A stretch of DNA of 64,000 nucleotides from Planctomycetota bacterium (GCA_022711465.1 JAKLEZ010000010.1:1-64000); one strand, 5' to 3'; positions 28,352 through 37,816 are shown, counted from the first letter of the stretch. Notes: generated from the letters alone by a model not told the origin. Numbers and translations are program-made.

Positions 28352-28918
28352 ATGAACGTCATCGACGCCATCAGGACCCGCCGAAGCGTAAGAGCCTATT
28401 CCTCCAAACCGATATCCGCCGGAACGATCTACCGACTGGCAGAGGCAATGCGATCGGCCCCGTCGGCATGCAACTATCAGCCTTGGCATTTCGTCTGGGT
28501 CCAGAACGCGGAACTGCGCAAGGGAGTGGCCAAGGCGGCCAATGACAAGCTCTGGCTGGCGGAGGCGCCGATCATCGTGGTCGCCTGCGGCATGCCGGAA
28601 AAAGCCTACCCCAAAATGGGCGGCTACAGCAACAGCGTCGATATCGACCTGGCCATCGCCATGGATCACCTGATCTTGGCTGCGACCACCGAGGGCCTGG
28701 GCACCTGCTGGATCGGTGCGTTCAACGAGGCTACGGTCAAGCAGCTGCTCGGCATCCCGGCCGGGGTGAAGATCGTCGCCATGACGCCGCTCGGCTATCC
28801 GGCCTCGCCCGACCTCCTGCGACCGATCCGCGAGGACGAGCGGCTGCCGCTGAGCAAGATCATCAGTACCGACCGGTATGCGGGTCCGCCGCTCGGTGTT
28901 TCCTATCCCGATGACTGA
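28352..28918 (+). CDS. nitroreductase-family FMN oxidoreductase
   Basis: This 188-residue protein starts with the family signature AIRTRRSVRAYSSKPIS, continues with SAPSACNYQPWHFVWV (FMN-phosphate binding) and IDLAIAMDHLILAATTEGLGTCWIGAF, and ends with a short C-terminal region. This fits the small nitroreductase family, which uses FMN and NAD(P)H to reduce quinones or nitro compounds; the substrate is unknown. CGGAG lies about eight bases upstream of the ATG. Confidence 0.9.
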   Translation: MNVIDAIRTRRSVRAYSSKPISAGTIYRLAEAMRSAPSACNYQPWHFVWVQNAELRKGVAKAANDKLWLAEAPIIVVACGMPEKAYPKMGGYSNSVDIDLAIAMDHLILAATTEGLGTCWIGAFNEATVKQLLGIPAGVKIVAMTPLGYPASPDLLRPIREDERLPLSKIISTDRYAGPPLGVSYPDD

Positions 28919-28969
28919 AGTCGGCCGAGCCTTTGCGGCAAGCGCCCGACGGCATTCCCACCCGCGGCG

Positions 28970-28998
28970 TTGCCGCCTGTTGAAGTCCCGCTTATGAT
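28970..28998 (+). promoter_or_regulatory. promoter placing transcription start at the sulfotransferase ATG
   Basis: TTGCCG (28970-28975), a 17-base spacer and TATGAT (28993-28998). The start codon at 29005 is only six bases after the -10 element, where transcription would begin, and there is no Shine-Dalgarno sequence. This predicts a leaderless mRNA. Confidence 0.55.
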
Positions 28999-29004
28999 AC
29001 CCGG

Positions 29005-29589
29005 ATGGCAAGCCCACGGCGCGATTACTTGACCGTTGTCTCCGGGCTGCCCCGTTCGGGCACCTCGATGATGATGCAGATGCTCGACAACGGCGGCATC
29101 CCGGCCCTCATCGACAACATCCGCCAAGCGGACGAAGACAACCCCAAGGGCTACTATGAGTTCGAGGCCGTCAAGCAGACCAAGAAGGATCCCTCATGGC
29201 TCGCCCAGTCGCAGGGCAAAGTGGTCAAGATGGTCCATCTCCTGCTGCTGGATCTGCCCCCGGACCGCGCGTACCGCGTGGTCTTCATGCGCCGCGACCT
29301 GCGAGAAGTCGTCAAGAGCCAGAACGTCATGCTCGAACGCCATGGCAAGGGCAGCGATGACCTCCCCGAGGATAAGATCGTGGCCATGTTCGAGGCCCAG
29401 ATTGACAAGGTCGACAAGTACATCCGCGAGCATCCGTGCTTCCGAATGCTCCAGGTCAACTACAATGAGATGCTGCGCAGCCCGGGGCCACAGGTCCAGG
29501 CAGTCAATGAGTTCCTCGGCGGTGACCTGGACACTCAGGCCATGCTCCAGGTCATCGACCCCGCGTTGTACCGCAACCGGAGGGCCTGA
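29005..29589 (+). CDS. small sulfotransferase-family protein
   Basis: This 194-residue protein begins with a PAPS-type phosphate-binding loop, VVSGLPRSGTSMMMQML. RVVFMRRDLREVVKSQNVML then matches the 3'-phosphate binding region of sulfotransferases, and a C-terminal VNYNEMLRSP resembles the late family motif. It is shorter than classical sulfotransferases (about 250-300 residues), a size seen in some planctomycete relatives. The acceptor substrate is unknown. It is probably translated from a leaderless transcript. Confidence 0.8.
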   Translation: MASPRRDYLTVVSGLPRSGTSMMMQMLDNGGIPALIDNIRQADEDNPKGYYEFEAVKQTKKDPSWLAQSQGKVVKMVHLLLLDLPPDRAYRVVFMRRDLREVVKSQNVMLERHGKGSDDLPEDKIVAMFEAQIDKVDKYIREHPCFRMLQVNYNEMLRSPGPQVQAVNEFLGGDLDTQAMLQVIDPALYRNRRA

Positions 29590-29659
29590 TCCGCGAAGGG
29601 CGCTTCACCCAGATCCCCATGTACAGGAACAGCACCACCCGACAGGCAAGGAGAGAAAG

Positions 29660-30988
29660 ATGAAGCCCGATGCGACCCAACCCGCGTTCTTCCCCGCCGG
29701 TGCGGGCCCAAGGCTGACCGGCGTGATGGCTGCCGTACTGCTACCCGCGTGGGCAGGCTGTCTTCCACCCATGATCCCCGCCCCCAGCGGGGACGATACC
29801 GTCGATTCGAGCATTCAGGTCAACGGCGAGAGTGTCGACACCCTGCTCGACTGGTACACCGACACGCACCTCGACCCCGGCAGCGACATGAGATTGCTGA
29901 CCGATGGCCCGGAGTCGCTGGCCGCTTTCGAGCAACTCATCAACTCGGCCGAACAACACATTCACATCGAGACGCTCAACTTCGACGACGATATGGAGAA
30001 ACCGCGGGATATCGCCCTGGAAGTGGCTCAACTGCTGGCCGCCAAGGCCCGCCAAGGCGTCCGTATCCGGATGATCGTCGATCCGGTGGTGGAAGGCATC
30101 ATCACCCCCCCGACCGTCACCCAGGCGCTTTCCGAGGCCAATATCGAAATCCTCGGCTACGTGCCCATGTGGACCGGTCCGCTCATGCAGGCCCTTCACC
30201 GCACACACAAGAAGCTTATCCTGGTGGACGGCAAGGCGGCCATCATCGGCGGAATGAACTACGGCTGGCTCTACCTCGGTGAGGGGCAATGGCGCGACAC
30301 CAACGCCCTGCTCACCGGCCCGGTGGTGGCCACCATGCAAGCCGAGTTCCTGCGCGATTGGGCATACCTCGGCGGCAATGCCGGCTGGGATCTCAGCCTC
30401 TATCCGACCATCGAACCCGCCGGCAGCCTGGCCGTCCGATCCATCGACCAGCGCCCCTTCCAGGATGACTTCGACATCAACAACGCCATCCTGATCGCCC
30501 TCCGGTCGGCGAGGCAGTCCATCGCCATCGAAACGCCCTACTTCAATCCCACGGGCTGGATGCTGAACGAGTTGATTGCCGCGGCAAGGAGGGGCGTCCG
30601 GATTACCCTGCTGACCAACACGCAGGAGTCCACCGACATCAAGGACTCCTATACCCTCTTCACCACCTATCTGGGCCCGCTGATCGACAGCGGAATCCGC
30701 GTCTTCCTCTGGGGCCAGCCGCGCACGCTGCACTCCAAGGCCCTGGTCGTGGACGATACCCTGGCTATGATCGGCTCGTACAACCTCAATTGGCGGAGCA
30801 TTGCCTGGGATACGGAGAACGTGGCAGTTGTCACCGACGCGGCATCCGTCGCCCGCGTCCGGGCCATGATCGAGGCCGACATGACCGCCGAGTTGGTGTT
30901 CGAGGTTCCGCCCGGCTCAGATTGGCTCAACGCGGTCCTGGCCACGCCAGTTCCCGCATGGTTGCTGGCCCTGATTCCCTTCTTCTGA
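29660..30988 (+). CDS. phospholipase D/cardiolipin synthase-like exported protein
   Basis: The protein has 442 residues. Two HKD motifs are intact: HKKLILVDG (about residue 181) followed by GGMNYG, and HSKALVVDD (about residue 358) followed by GSYNLN. This bilobed arrangement is that of cardiolipin synthases and other phosphatidyl-transfer enzymes. The N-terminus has a hydrophobic segment ending in LPAWAGC, a possible lipobox, so it may be an exported lipoprotein, unlike ClsA, which has two membrane helices. AAGGAGAG lies just before the ATG. An upstream extension overlapping the sulfotransferase gene in another frame was rejected. Confidence 0.88.
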   Translation: MKPDATQPAFFPAGAGPRLTGVMAAVLLPAWAGCLPPMIPAPSGDDTVDSSIQVNGESVDTLLDWYTDTHLDPGSDMRLLTDGPESLAAFEQLINSAEQHIHIETLNFDDDMEKPRDIALEVAQLLAAKARQGVRIRMIVDPVVEGIITPPTVTQALSEANIEILGYVPMWTGPLMQALHRTHKKLILVDGKAAIIGGMNYGWLYLGEGQWRDTNALLTGPVVATMQAEFLRDWAYLGGNAGWDLSLYPTIEPAGSLAVRSIDQRPFQDDFDINNAILIALRSARQSIAIETPYFNPTGWMLNELIAAARRGVRITLLTNTQESTDIKDSYTLFTTYLGPLIDSGIRVFLWGQPRTLHSKALVVDDTLAMIGSYNLNWRSIAWDTENVAVVTDAASVARVRAMIEADMTAELVFEVPPGSDWLNAVLATPVPAWLLALIPFF

Positions 30989-30990
30989 AG

Positions 30991-32229
30991 TCAGGCCGGC
31001 ATGGCCCGGGCGTTGAGCAACATGCTGGACGCGGCCCCGTGGTCAAACACCGCCGAGTAGACAGTCCCGCAAGCGGCACACTCCCACGACCCGGCCACGT
31101 CGCCCTCTCGAGGCCAGCGCAACGGAAGAGGCAGCCCGCACTCGGCGCAATTGCCGATCCGTCCGCTCAACCGGTTGATCAGATCGTCGATTCGCCATGG
31201 TTTCTCGATGAAGTGCGGAATCCCCAGCGACGCGCATTCCTCCATCCGATTCCTCAGACTGCTGGCCACGATCGTCACCCGGCTTGCGACTTCCCGGATA
31301 CTCGTGACCATCCAGGCGGGATCAGCCTGGGAGCCGTCGAGATCGAGAACGACGAACTCCAGATCGGCGTCGTCCCTGAGCAGGTCGAGGGCGTGCTCGA
31401 GCGACTCCACCGCGTAGCAGCCCGCCCCGACGCTCTCGAGCAGCGAAATGAACCAGCGGCGGTTGATGGCATCGGAATCCACAATCAGCACCCGGCCGTC
31501 GAACGGCCAGCGAGCGTGCTCGTAATCCCGAAAGCCCAGGAGCATCTCGATCAGCGCGAGGTTCCCCGTTCTGGATTCCCGCTGGTGACGAAGCAGCACC
31601 AGTCGGCTTCGACCGTCAACCGGCTCCTGGGACCGGAGATACCATCGGGCGGGGTCCGTTCCGATCGGGTGAGCCACGACCCAGCGATCGATCGCGGCGT
31701 CAAGATTGGGGATCTGGGCGCCAAACAGCTCGGCAATGTGACCGGCTGCGACGCCGGCCCGTGTCTCCGCCAGAAGGACCTGGGCACCCGAGTTCGCGAA
31801 GAGGATCCGGCCGTCCACGGCCACTTCCAGGACAGCCAAAAGGGACCGCCGAGGCTCCGCCGACGCCGCAGCGGCAGTCGCCGCTGAGATGGCCGCCTGG
31901 ATCCGCTCGAGCTTGAAAGGCTTCTCCAGGAACTTGCACGTCGGCACACCCGCGGCCTCGGACCGCAGATGGTCGGATGGAAACCCGGTCATGAGAATGA
32001 CCTGCATCTCCGGAAAGACGGCTCGGAGCACGTGGGCCACGTGCAAGCCGTGAATGTCATCTCGAAGCATCCAGTCGGTCAGGACCACGTCGGGGCGAAA
32101 CCGCGCACCGACGTCGATTGCCTCTCGGCCGCTCGCGGCAGTAGCGATCTGATGACCGTCGGGAACAAGTCCGAGTTCCACTTGGCGGCGGTAGATCGCC
32201 TCGTCGTCAACAACAAGGACCTTGGCCAT
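30991..32229 (-). CDS. response regulator: receiver, PAS-like region, second receiver-like domain, zinc ribbon
   Basis: The protein has 412 residues. The N-terminal receiver has VLVVDDEAIYRR, D52 in VVLTDWML and a KPF lysine motif. A middle segment (about 125-235) resembles a PAS domain (VDGRILFANSGAQVLL). A second receiver-like domain starts at VLIVDSDAINRRWF (about 243), with VVLDLDGS and EKPWR. The C-terminal end has two CxxC pairs (CAECG and CAACG), a probable zinc ribbon. There is no DNA-binding helix-turn-helix, so output is probably by protein contact. Its start lies inside the end of the upstream kinase gene (23-base overlap), marking it as that kinase's partner. Confidence 0.85.
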   Translation of the reverse strand: MAKVLVVDDEAIYRRQVELGLVPDGHQIATAASGREAIDVGARFRPDVVLTDWMLRDDIHGLHVAHVLRAVFPEMQVILMTGFPSDHLRSEAAGVPTCKFLEKPFKLERIQAAISAATAAAASAEPRRSLLAVLEVAVDGRILFANSGAQVLLAETRAGVAAGHIAELFGAQIPNLDAAIDRWVVAHPIGTDPARWYLRSQEPVDGRSRLVLLRHQRESRTGNLALIEMLLGFRDYEHARWPFDGRVLIVDSDAINRRWFISLLESVGAGCYAVESLEHALDLLRDDADLEFVVLDLDGSQADPAWMVTSIREVASRVTIVASSLRNRMEECASLGIPHFIEKPWRIDDLINRLSGRIGNCAECGLPLPLRWPREGDVAGSWECAACGTVYSAVFDHGAASSMLLNARAMPA

Positions 32230-34576
32230 GACCCTCCTCTCCCGGATCCCGAATCGCCAGCGGCAAGTCGATCGTCAACGTCGTCCCCGAGCCTAACCGG
32301 CTGTGAACATCAATTATACCGCCTTGCTCGGTAATAATCCCGTGCACGATGCTCAATCCCAGACCGGTCCCGCCCCGGGCCAGCCGTGTGGTGAAGAAGG
32401 GATCGAACACATGCTTCAACTGCTCGTCAGAGATGCCCCGGCCGTTGTCCGAGACGGTCACCCGAACGCTCCGATCGGTCAGTTCGGTCCTCACCGTCAC
32501 CAGAAGACCCTTGTTTCCGGACTCGGCGGCGTTGCGCATCAGGTTCACAAGCGCCTGCTCTACGGCAAGGGGATTGAGGGGCACATGGGGCAAATGCTCC
32601 GCCAGCTCGAGTTTGAGGGTCCCTCCCAGATCCCTGATGTACTGTTCTGTCAATTGGGCGGACCGATGCACGCAGGCGTTGACATCACCCGGCGTCTTGC
32701 GGGTCGGTCGCTGACCGGCGAAATTCATCAGGTTCCGGATGATCTCCCGGCAGCGTTCCGCGCTCTGGACAATGTCCCGCACGCAAGCGTCGACCGCGGC
32801 GGCGTGCTCAGGTCTGGCCGCCAGCCGCTGAACGTTCTGAGCCGCAAGCAACACACCCCCGATCGGGTTGTTGATTTCGTGGGCGATACCCGCGACGAGT
32901 GTGCCGATGGACGCCAGCCTTTCGTGGCGGCGCAGGTGCTTGCGCGACTCCTCCAGTTCCCGCGTGCGCCGCTCCACCAGTTCCTTCAGGTGAAGCTGGT
33001 ACCGGTTCAGCTCCTCCTCGGCCCTCTTTCGGTCGGTAATATCCAGGAAGATGGTGGCAAATTGGCCTGGCTTCGGGCTGAAGGCGGTCACCTGAAAGTA
33101 CTTGCCCAGGTCGCTCGCGGCGTGCTCGAAACTCACGGGCTGACCGGTCAGGGCCACTCGCCCGTAGGTGTCGATCCAGTAGGGGTCGGTGTGCGGCAGG
33201 ACTTCCAGCACGGTCTTGCCGATAGTCTCGGCGACCTTCAGGCCGGTGATCGACTCAAAGGCCTCGTTCACCTCCAGGAAGCGATAGTCGACCGGCACTC
33301 CGCCCGTGTCGCATATGATCTCGTGGAGCGCGAAGCCCTCGCGCATGCTGCTGAACAGGCCCCGATACCGCTTCTCCGACTCCCGCAGCTTCTGTTCGGC
33401 CAGCCTCCGCTCGGTGATCACCTCGGTGTAGGCGATCATCCCCCCAATCTGCCCCTGGGCATCCTGCCAGGGCCGAAACTCCCAGCGCACATAGTCCACC
33501 GAGCCATCCGAGTGCACCAGTTCATCCTCCTCCGAACACTCGATGTGGCCGGAAAGGCATCGCTGGTGAGCATCGCCCCATCGCCGCGAGAGCTCCGGAA
33601 AGACATCGTGGCAATGCAGGCCGATGATGGTCTCTCGCTCGATCCGGTAGTCACGGAGATACCGATCGCTGACATAGAGATACCGCAGATCCTTGTCGTA
33701 GACTGCGATGGCGCTCGGATCGTACTTGATGATGTAGCGGAGCCGCTCTTCGCTCTCCTTCAGCCGGCGAAAGAGGATCCCGAAGGGCTTGCGCAGGCCA
33801 CTCTCGATCACCGCCCCGCAGACCAGGCAATACGAGCCGATCCTCAGGACGTGCCCGAAAAAGCCGGCCGGGGCCCAGGTTCTTCCCGTTTCCGTCGTGA
33901 CGCTGTCGATGATCGCGAAGCAGACCTCCGCCCCCAAGGCGACGAGTACGGCGGCCGCAAACGACCGGCGAAATCTCCCGTCCAGCCGCTTCCTGGATCG
34001 CCGCACGTGCAGCATGGCACCGCCCAGCATCGCCAGAATCACGAGGACACTCACTTGCCGGAAGGAAACACCGCCCGAGTTCGCGGGACCGCAATACGGA
34101 AAGACCCGAAGACCGAAGATCAGGACTAGTATGACCGCGACGACGGCCCCGATCGCGAGCAGCAAGGTCCATGGCCGGAGGCGAGAACGCAGAAAGCAGG
34201 GAGCGATCAGCAACGCGCACCCGTTCAGGCCGGATGAAGCCACGCGAAGCTGGCGGTACATGTCGTCCGGATACCCGGCGAAGACGCCCAGGCCCGGATG
34301 GCTGAGCGTGTTCAGCACATCGAGGCTCGCTATCCCCAGATAGGCCGTTCCAAGGAACAGAAGGAAGCCGTTATCCCCAAGCTCGCGCGAATTCCAGGCG
34401 ATAAGGAACACGCTGGCCGCCGCGGTAATGGCCAGCAGGCCGGCCACACTATGAAACAGCAGCTCGTTGGACCGCCACGTCAACGAAAGAACGACCAGGC
34501 CGGCCAGCCCCCAGATCACAATCCCCCCGCGCTGGGTGGAACGGACGCCGGCCACGACCTCGGCAGAGGCAGTCAT
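32207..34576 (-). CDS. MASE3-type sensor histidine kinase with PAS domains
   Basis: The protein has 789 residues. The N-terminal integral membrane sensor (about seven helices, residues 20-260) contains LDVLNTLSHPGLGVF, recognisable as MASE3-like. Three PAS-like domains follow (about 275-540): IIKYDPSAIAVYDKDLRYLY, a segment around YVRWEFRPWQDAQGQIGG, and LFSSMREGFALHEIICD. The kinase core has the H-box GIAHEINNPIGGVLLAAQNV (H near 565), then the N-box LVNLMRNAAE, DNGRGIS and GGTGLGLSIVHGI. It is not a hybrid; the receiver is supplied by the overlapping downstream gene. AGGAG lies six bases before the ATG. Confidence 0.92.
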   Translation of the reverse strand: MTASAEVVAGVRSTQRGGIVIWGLAGLVVLSLTWRSNELLFHSVAGLLAITAAASVFLIAWNSRELGDNGFLLFLGTAYLGIASLDVLNTLSHPGLGVFAGYPDDMYRQLRVASSGLNGCALLIAPCFLRSRLRPWTLLLAIGAVVAVILVLIFGLRVFPYCGPANSGGVSFRQVSVLVILAMLGGAMLHVRRSRKRLDGRFRRSFAAAVLVALGAEVCFAIIDSVTTETGRTWAPAGFFGHVLRIGSYCLVCGAVIESGLRKPFGILFRRLKESEERLRYIIKYDPSAIAVYDKDLRYLYVSDRYLRDYRIERETIIGLHCHDVFPELSRRWGDAHQRCLSGHIECSEEDELVHSDGSVDYVRWEFRPWQDAQGQIGGMIAYTEVITERRLAEQKLRESEKRYRGLFSSMREGFALHEIICDTGGVPVDYRFLEVNEAFESITGLKVAETIGKTVLEVLPHTDPYWIDTYGRVALTGQPVSFEHAASDLGKYFQVTAFSPKPGQFATIFLDITDRKRAEEELNRYQLHLKELVERRTRELEESRKHLRRHERLASIGTLVAGIAHEINNPIGGVLLAAQNVQRLAARPEHAAAVDACVRDIVQSAERCREIIRNLMNFAGQRPTRKTPGDVNACVHRSAQLTEQYIRDLGGTLKLELAEHLPHVPLNPLAVEQALVNLMRNAAESGNKGLLVTVRTELTDRSVRVTVSDNGRGISDEQLKHVFDPFFTTRLARGGTGLGLSIVHGIITEQGGIIDVHSRLGSGTTLTIDLPLAIRDPGEEGHGQGPCC

Positions 34577-34647
34577 GTTGAACTCCTCAGAACCCGACGA
34601 AGAACAGTGTAGGGGACGAAGACCGGTAACGAAAGCCAGCCCGGGCC

Positions 34648-35211
34648 TCAGGTGGCACGAAACGCACCACGGCTCATGACCGTGTAAGCCGGCCCCGAAG
34701 CCGACAAGATCGACTGAAACACGACCAGTTCCGTTGCGGCGAATGAACCGCCCGAGAAACGCGATTCCCCAGCCACCGCGGCCCGAAGATCGCCCGCGGC
34801 GGGTGAGGCCTTCACCCTGCCCAGGGTGAGATGAGGATGAAAGCGGCGGTCTTCAGGCGGATAACCCAGAGATGCGAAAGCTCTCTCGCAGGCCTGCTGA
34901 CAATCGAGCAACCCCGCAGGCGGATCGACCAGCCCCGCCCATATGATCCGGACGGGCCCGTGGGGAGGGAAGCAGCCGGCCCCGCCGACCTGGATGCCGA
35001 AGGGCGAACAGGCGGCGGCTACGAGCTCGGCGGTACGACACACGCTCGGCACTTGATTGTCGGGAACCTCGCCCAGGAACTTGACGGTCAGGTGGATCTG
35101 GTCCGGGCGGGTCCAGCGCACACCTGGAGCCGCCGCACGCAGCCGGTCCTGCAGCGACCGCAGACGCTCATGGACCGCCGCAGGCAACTCGATCGCCAGG
35201 AAACAGCGCAT
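34648..35211 (-). CDS. thpR: RNA 2',3'-cyclic phosphodiesterase (2H family)
   Basis: This 187-residue protein begins MRCFLAIELP, typical of ThpR/LigT. The two catalytic HxTx motifs are HLTV (H40) and HLTL (H127), with the usual FLGEVP after the first and LGRVK after the second. It hydrolyses 2',3'-cyclic phosphate RNA ends to 2'-phosphates. It starts 12 bases after the small membrane protein gene and likely belongs to the same minus-strand transcript. Confidence 0.92.
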   Translation of the reverse strand: MRCFLAIELPAAVHERLRSLQDRLRAAAPGVRWTRPDQIHLTVKFLGEVPDNQVPSVCRTAELVAAACSPFGIQVGGAGCFPPHGPVRIIWAGLVDPPAGLLDCQQACERAFASLGYPPEDRRFHPHLTLGRVKASPAAGDLRAAVAGESRFSGGSFAATELVVFQSILSASGPAYTVMSRGAFRAT

Positions 35212-35223
35212 ATCGCGATGATA

Positions 35224-35670
35224 TCAGCAAAGACGAGAGCTGAACAGCACTTCGCGCATCGCCGTCAACCGGTTGTGGGATCGGCGCCGGCGAACGCGAC
35301 CGTGGGCGTCCAGGCAGTATCGGCTCACCGCGTCGTCGAACATCGCCGCGGAAATCAGGATCGCAACCGGATGGGCGATTCTCAGTTTCCGCGCCAGCCG
35401 CCACAGCTGCACGATATCCCACACCGGTATCTTCATGCGAACAAGTGATCCCAGGAAAAGCGTCACCGGCCGGGATTTACGCTGCTCGCTGTTGCGGCGG
35501 CGCTGCAGACGCATCAGGATGTGCACCAGGATGACCGCGACCGCCAGCAGAGCCAGCACGGTGACAGTCTTCACCCAGACCTGCGGATCCGTCTCCTGGA
35601 ACTGACGGCTGAACTGCTGGAACGCTTCCTTCTTGTTCAGGGTGGTGAACTGAGCCAGGGAGGGTATCAT
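35224..35670 (-). CDS. small single-pass membrane protein of unknown function
   Basis: This 148-residue protein has one strong transmembrane helix (VTVLALLAVAVILVHILMRL, about residues 37-56) followed by a basic cytoplasmic region rich in Arg. I do not recognise a family. Its ATG overlaps the stop of the upstream HEAT-repeat gene (ATGA) and thpR follows closely, so the HEAT protein is its most likely functional partner. Confidence 0.7.
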   Translation of the reverse strand: MIPSLAQFTTLNKKEAFQQFSRQFQETDPQVWVKTVTVLALLAVAVILVHILMRLQRRRNSEQRKSRPVTLFLGSLVRMKIPVWDIVQLWRLARKLRIAHPVAILISAAMFDDAVSRYCLDAHGRVRRRRSHNRLTAMREVLFSSRLC

Positions 35671-37628
35671 CGCCCCACCACCTCCTTGCCTGCACGGGCC
35701 CCCGTAAGCGGTGAGGCCGTCGGGCCGGACGCGGACGACACCAGCTGCTCAATCAGCCCGCGGGCCCGGAGGCGCACCTGCGGATCGACGTCGGAGGCCG
35801 CCATGTGAGCGACACGCTTGGCCAGATTGAACAGCCCCATGTTCTCAATCAACCACAAGGCGCTGACCCGCTGAGCTCGGTCCTTTTCCACCATCATGCA
35901 AAGCAAGGTCTCAGCGGCGTCTCGAACCCCGAGCTTCAGCAGGGCACGGACTGCATTGGCCCGCACGCGGTTGTCCGGCGACTTGAGCAAAGGCAGCAAA
36001 CCGCTGCCGGTCGCACCGTCAACGCCGAGCCGCTCCACCGCCTCGATCGCGTTGGCCTGCACACGACCATCCTGATCGCGGAGGGCGACGTTCAACAGCC
36101 GCCGACTGGTTGGGCTCGGCAGCGTGCCCAGAGCGCCGACCGCAGCACTGCGGACCTCGGCCTCGGAATCGTGGCAGAGCGGATAGACATGCTCCTCGAA
36201 CTCAGCCACCAGGCCTAGCACCGTCATGATGCGCAGAGCCCGAACCCGGTGAGTGGGCGACGGGGCGCCCAATCGGAGAGCCAGGTTGCGCCGCGCGTCC
36301 GGTACCCGCTCCAGCAACTCCCGCCCCTGGATGCCCCGCTCCTGATCGCTCAGGCAGTCGAAAGTCTCCCAGTAACGATCCAGGGTCATGGGAGGCGGCC
36401 GTGTCTCCCTTGGCTTCTTCCCGGCGCCGCTTTCCGTTTCCGCCGGCAGCATGGAGGACAGGGGATAGTCCGCCGGCCGCCGGCGAGCCAGCTCCATGCG
36501 CGCGACACGACTCAGCTCCGGATCACCCTGCAAGGCCAGACTGCGAAGGAAGCTGTCGGCCCTCGGATCCAGCCAGTGCACCAGGGCCCACACCACGGCA
36601 TGTCGTCCGACACGATCCGATCGGCGGTAGAACTCCTTCAGCGCATCCGTCTTACGTTCCGGCGAGAGCCCGGTGGCTAGAAGCCATCGCGGAAACAGCC
36701 GCTGGAATTCCTCCGGGGCCTGGGACACGTCGATCACTCGCCGGTCGATCCAGGCGAGTTCACGTATCACAATCAGAGCCCTGGCCAGTCTCGGCTCAAC
36801 CAGCCGCCAGGATTGGCGAGTCCACTCCGTCAAGAACGGCGCATCCGGACAGACGTTCAGCAGGTGGGCGAGCTGAGATCGCGCGTTCGTCAACGCCAGC
36901 ATCGCCATCGCAAAGGGCACGAACCGAGGGCTGGGTGAGTTGGCCAACAGCGTCACGGCCGCCTGCGTCGCCCGGCTCCCGGGAGCCGAGAACACCGCCC
37001 AGCTGGCCGCCCCGAGATCGTCGGCGAACCACATCGCAACCTCGACGACCACAGACTGGCGATGAAGATCGAATGTGGCCAGCCCAGCCTCAATGGCTCC
37101 GACCAGCTGCCTGCGATCCTCCGCCCGGGATTCCATCTCCGCCGGATCCAGGGCCACACTCACCGGCTCCGAACCGGCGGAGGCCTCGCCGTCAACGCCA
37201 TCCGCGGAGAACCTCAGCAGGTCCTGGGCCAGATGGTGGAGCGTCTCTGCGGCGGCCTCGCGGACCTTGACGGAGCGATCGCGAAAACAACCGTCCAGGA
37301 GATAGGAGGCCCGGAAGAGCCGCCCTTCCTGGATCAGCGACAGGACATTCAGCCGCAGTTGTTCGTCTCGCGATTGGGCCGCTTCACGCAACACCCCGAA
37401 GAGCCGATCGACATCCAGAATCACCGCCTGACGCAGCTGCTCCTCCAGGAGATGAAAGCTCTCCACCAGCCCGAACAGCCCCCGGCGGCTCTGCCGAACC
37501 AGCAACGTCTCGATCACTGCCAGGGCGGTGGGAGGATCAGCCTGCCGCAATGCCGCCAGAAGCGCATCGTCCGCGGCAGGATCCGTGGACTCCCGCAGAA
37601 TGGTGAAAATGGATGGATCGGTTGCCAT
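35667..37628 (-). CDS. HEAT-repeat protein
   Basis: This protein of about 653 residues is built of helical repeats, best seen in the C-terminal third: RVRALRIMTVLGLVAEFEEH, VRSAAVGALGTLPSPTSRRL, VQANAIEAVERLGVDGAT and VRANAVRALLKLGVRDAAE, each about 30-38 residues and typical of HEAT/PBS scaffolds. The N-terminal half contains more degenerate repeats (LRLNVLSLIQEGRLFRASYL, VKVREAAAETLHHLAQDLL). No catalytic motif is seen. The start at 37628 (MATDPSIF) is chosen because the upstream extension is not repeat-like; an ATG at 37676 is the alternative. It presumably scaffolds an assembly with the coupled membrane protein. Confidence 0.8.
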   Translation of the reverse strand: MATDPSIFTILRESTDPAADDALLAALRQADPPTALAVIETLLVRQSRRGLFGLVESFHLLEEQLRQAVILDVDRLFGVLREAAQSRDEQLRLNVLSLIQEGRLFRASYLLDGCFRDRSVKVREAAAETLHHLAQDLLRFSADGVDGEASAGSEPVSVALDPAEMESRAEDRRQLVGAIEAGLATFDLHRQSVVVEVAMWFADDLGAASWAVFSAPGSRATQAAVTLLANSPSPRFVPFAMAMLALTNARSQLAHLLNVCPDAPFLTEWTRQSWRLVEPRLARALIVIRELAWIDRRVIDVSQAPEEFQRLFPRWLLATGLSPERKTDALKEFYRRSDRVGRHAVVWALVHWLDPRADSFLRSLALQGDPELSRVARMELARRRPADYPLSSMLPAETESGAGKKPRETRPPPMTLDRYWETFDCLSDQERGIQGRELLERVPDARRNLALRLGAPSPTHRVRALRIMTVLGLVAEFEEHVYPLCHDSEAEVRSAAVGALGTLPSPTSRRLLNVALRDQDGRVQANAIEAVERLGVDGATGSGLLPLLKSPDNRVRANAVRALLKLGVRDAAETLLCMMVEKDRAQRVSALWLIENMGLFNLAKRVAHMAASDVDPQVRLRARGLIEQLVSSASGPTASPLTGARAGKEVVGR

Positions 37629-37816
37629 GCGCGCAATACACTCACCTCGTTCATCGGTTACCCCGGCGGGTGGCATAACGTAGACGCCACAGACGAAAGA
37701 GGATATAAGGCCGAGGTTCCGCCACGGCACCGCGGGCCTGTGACTCAGACCGCGAGGTCGAACGAAAGGCAGGACCAACAGCCGATAACCAGGAAACAGC
37801 AGCCCATAATCGCCGA

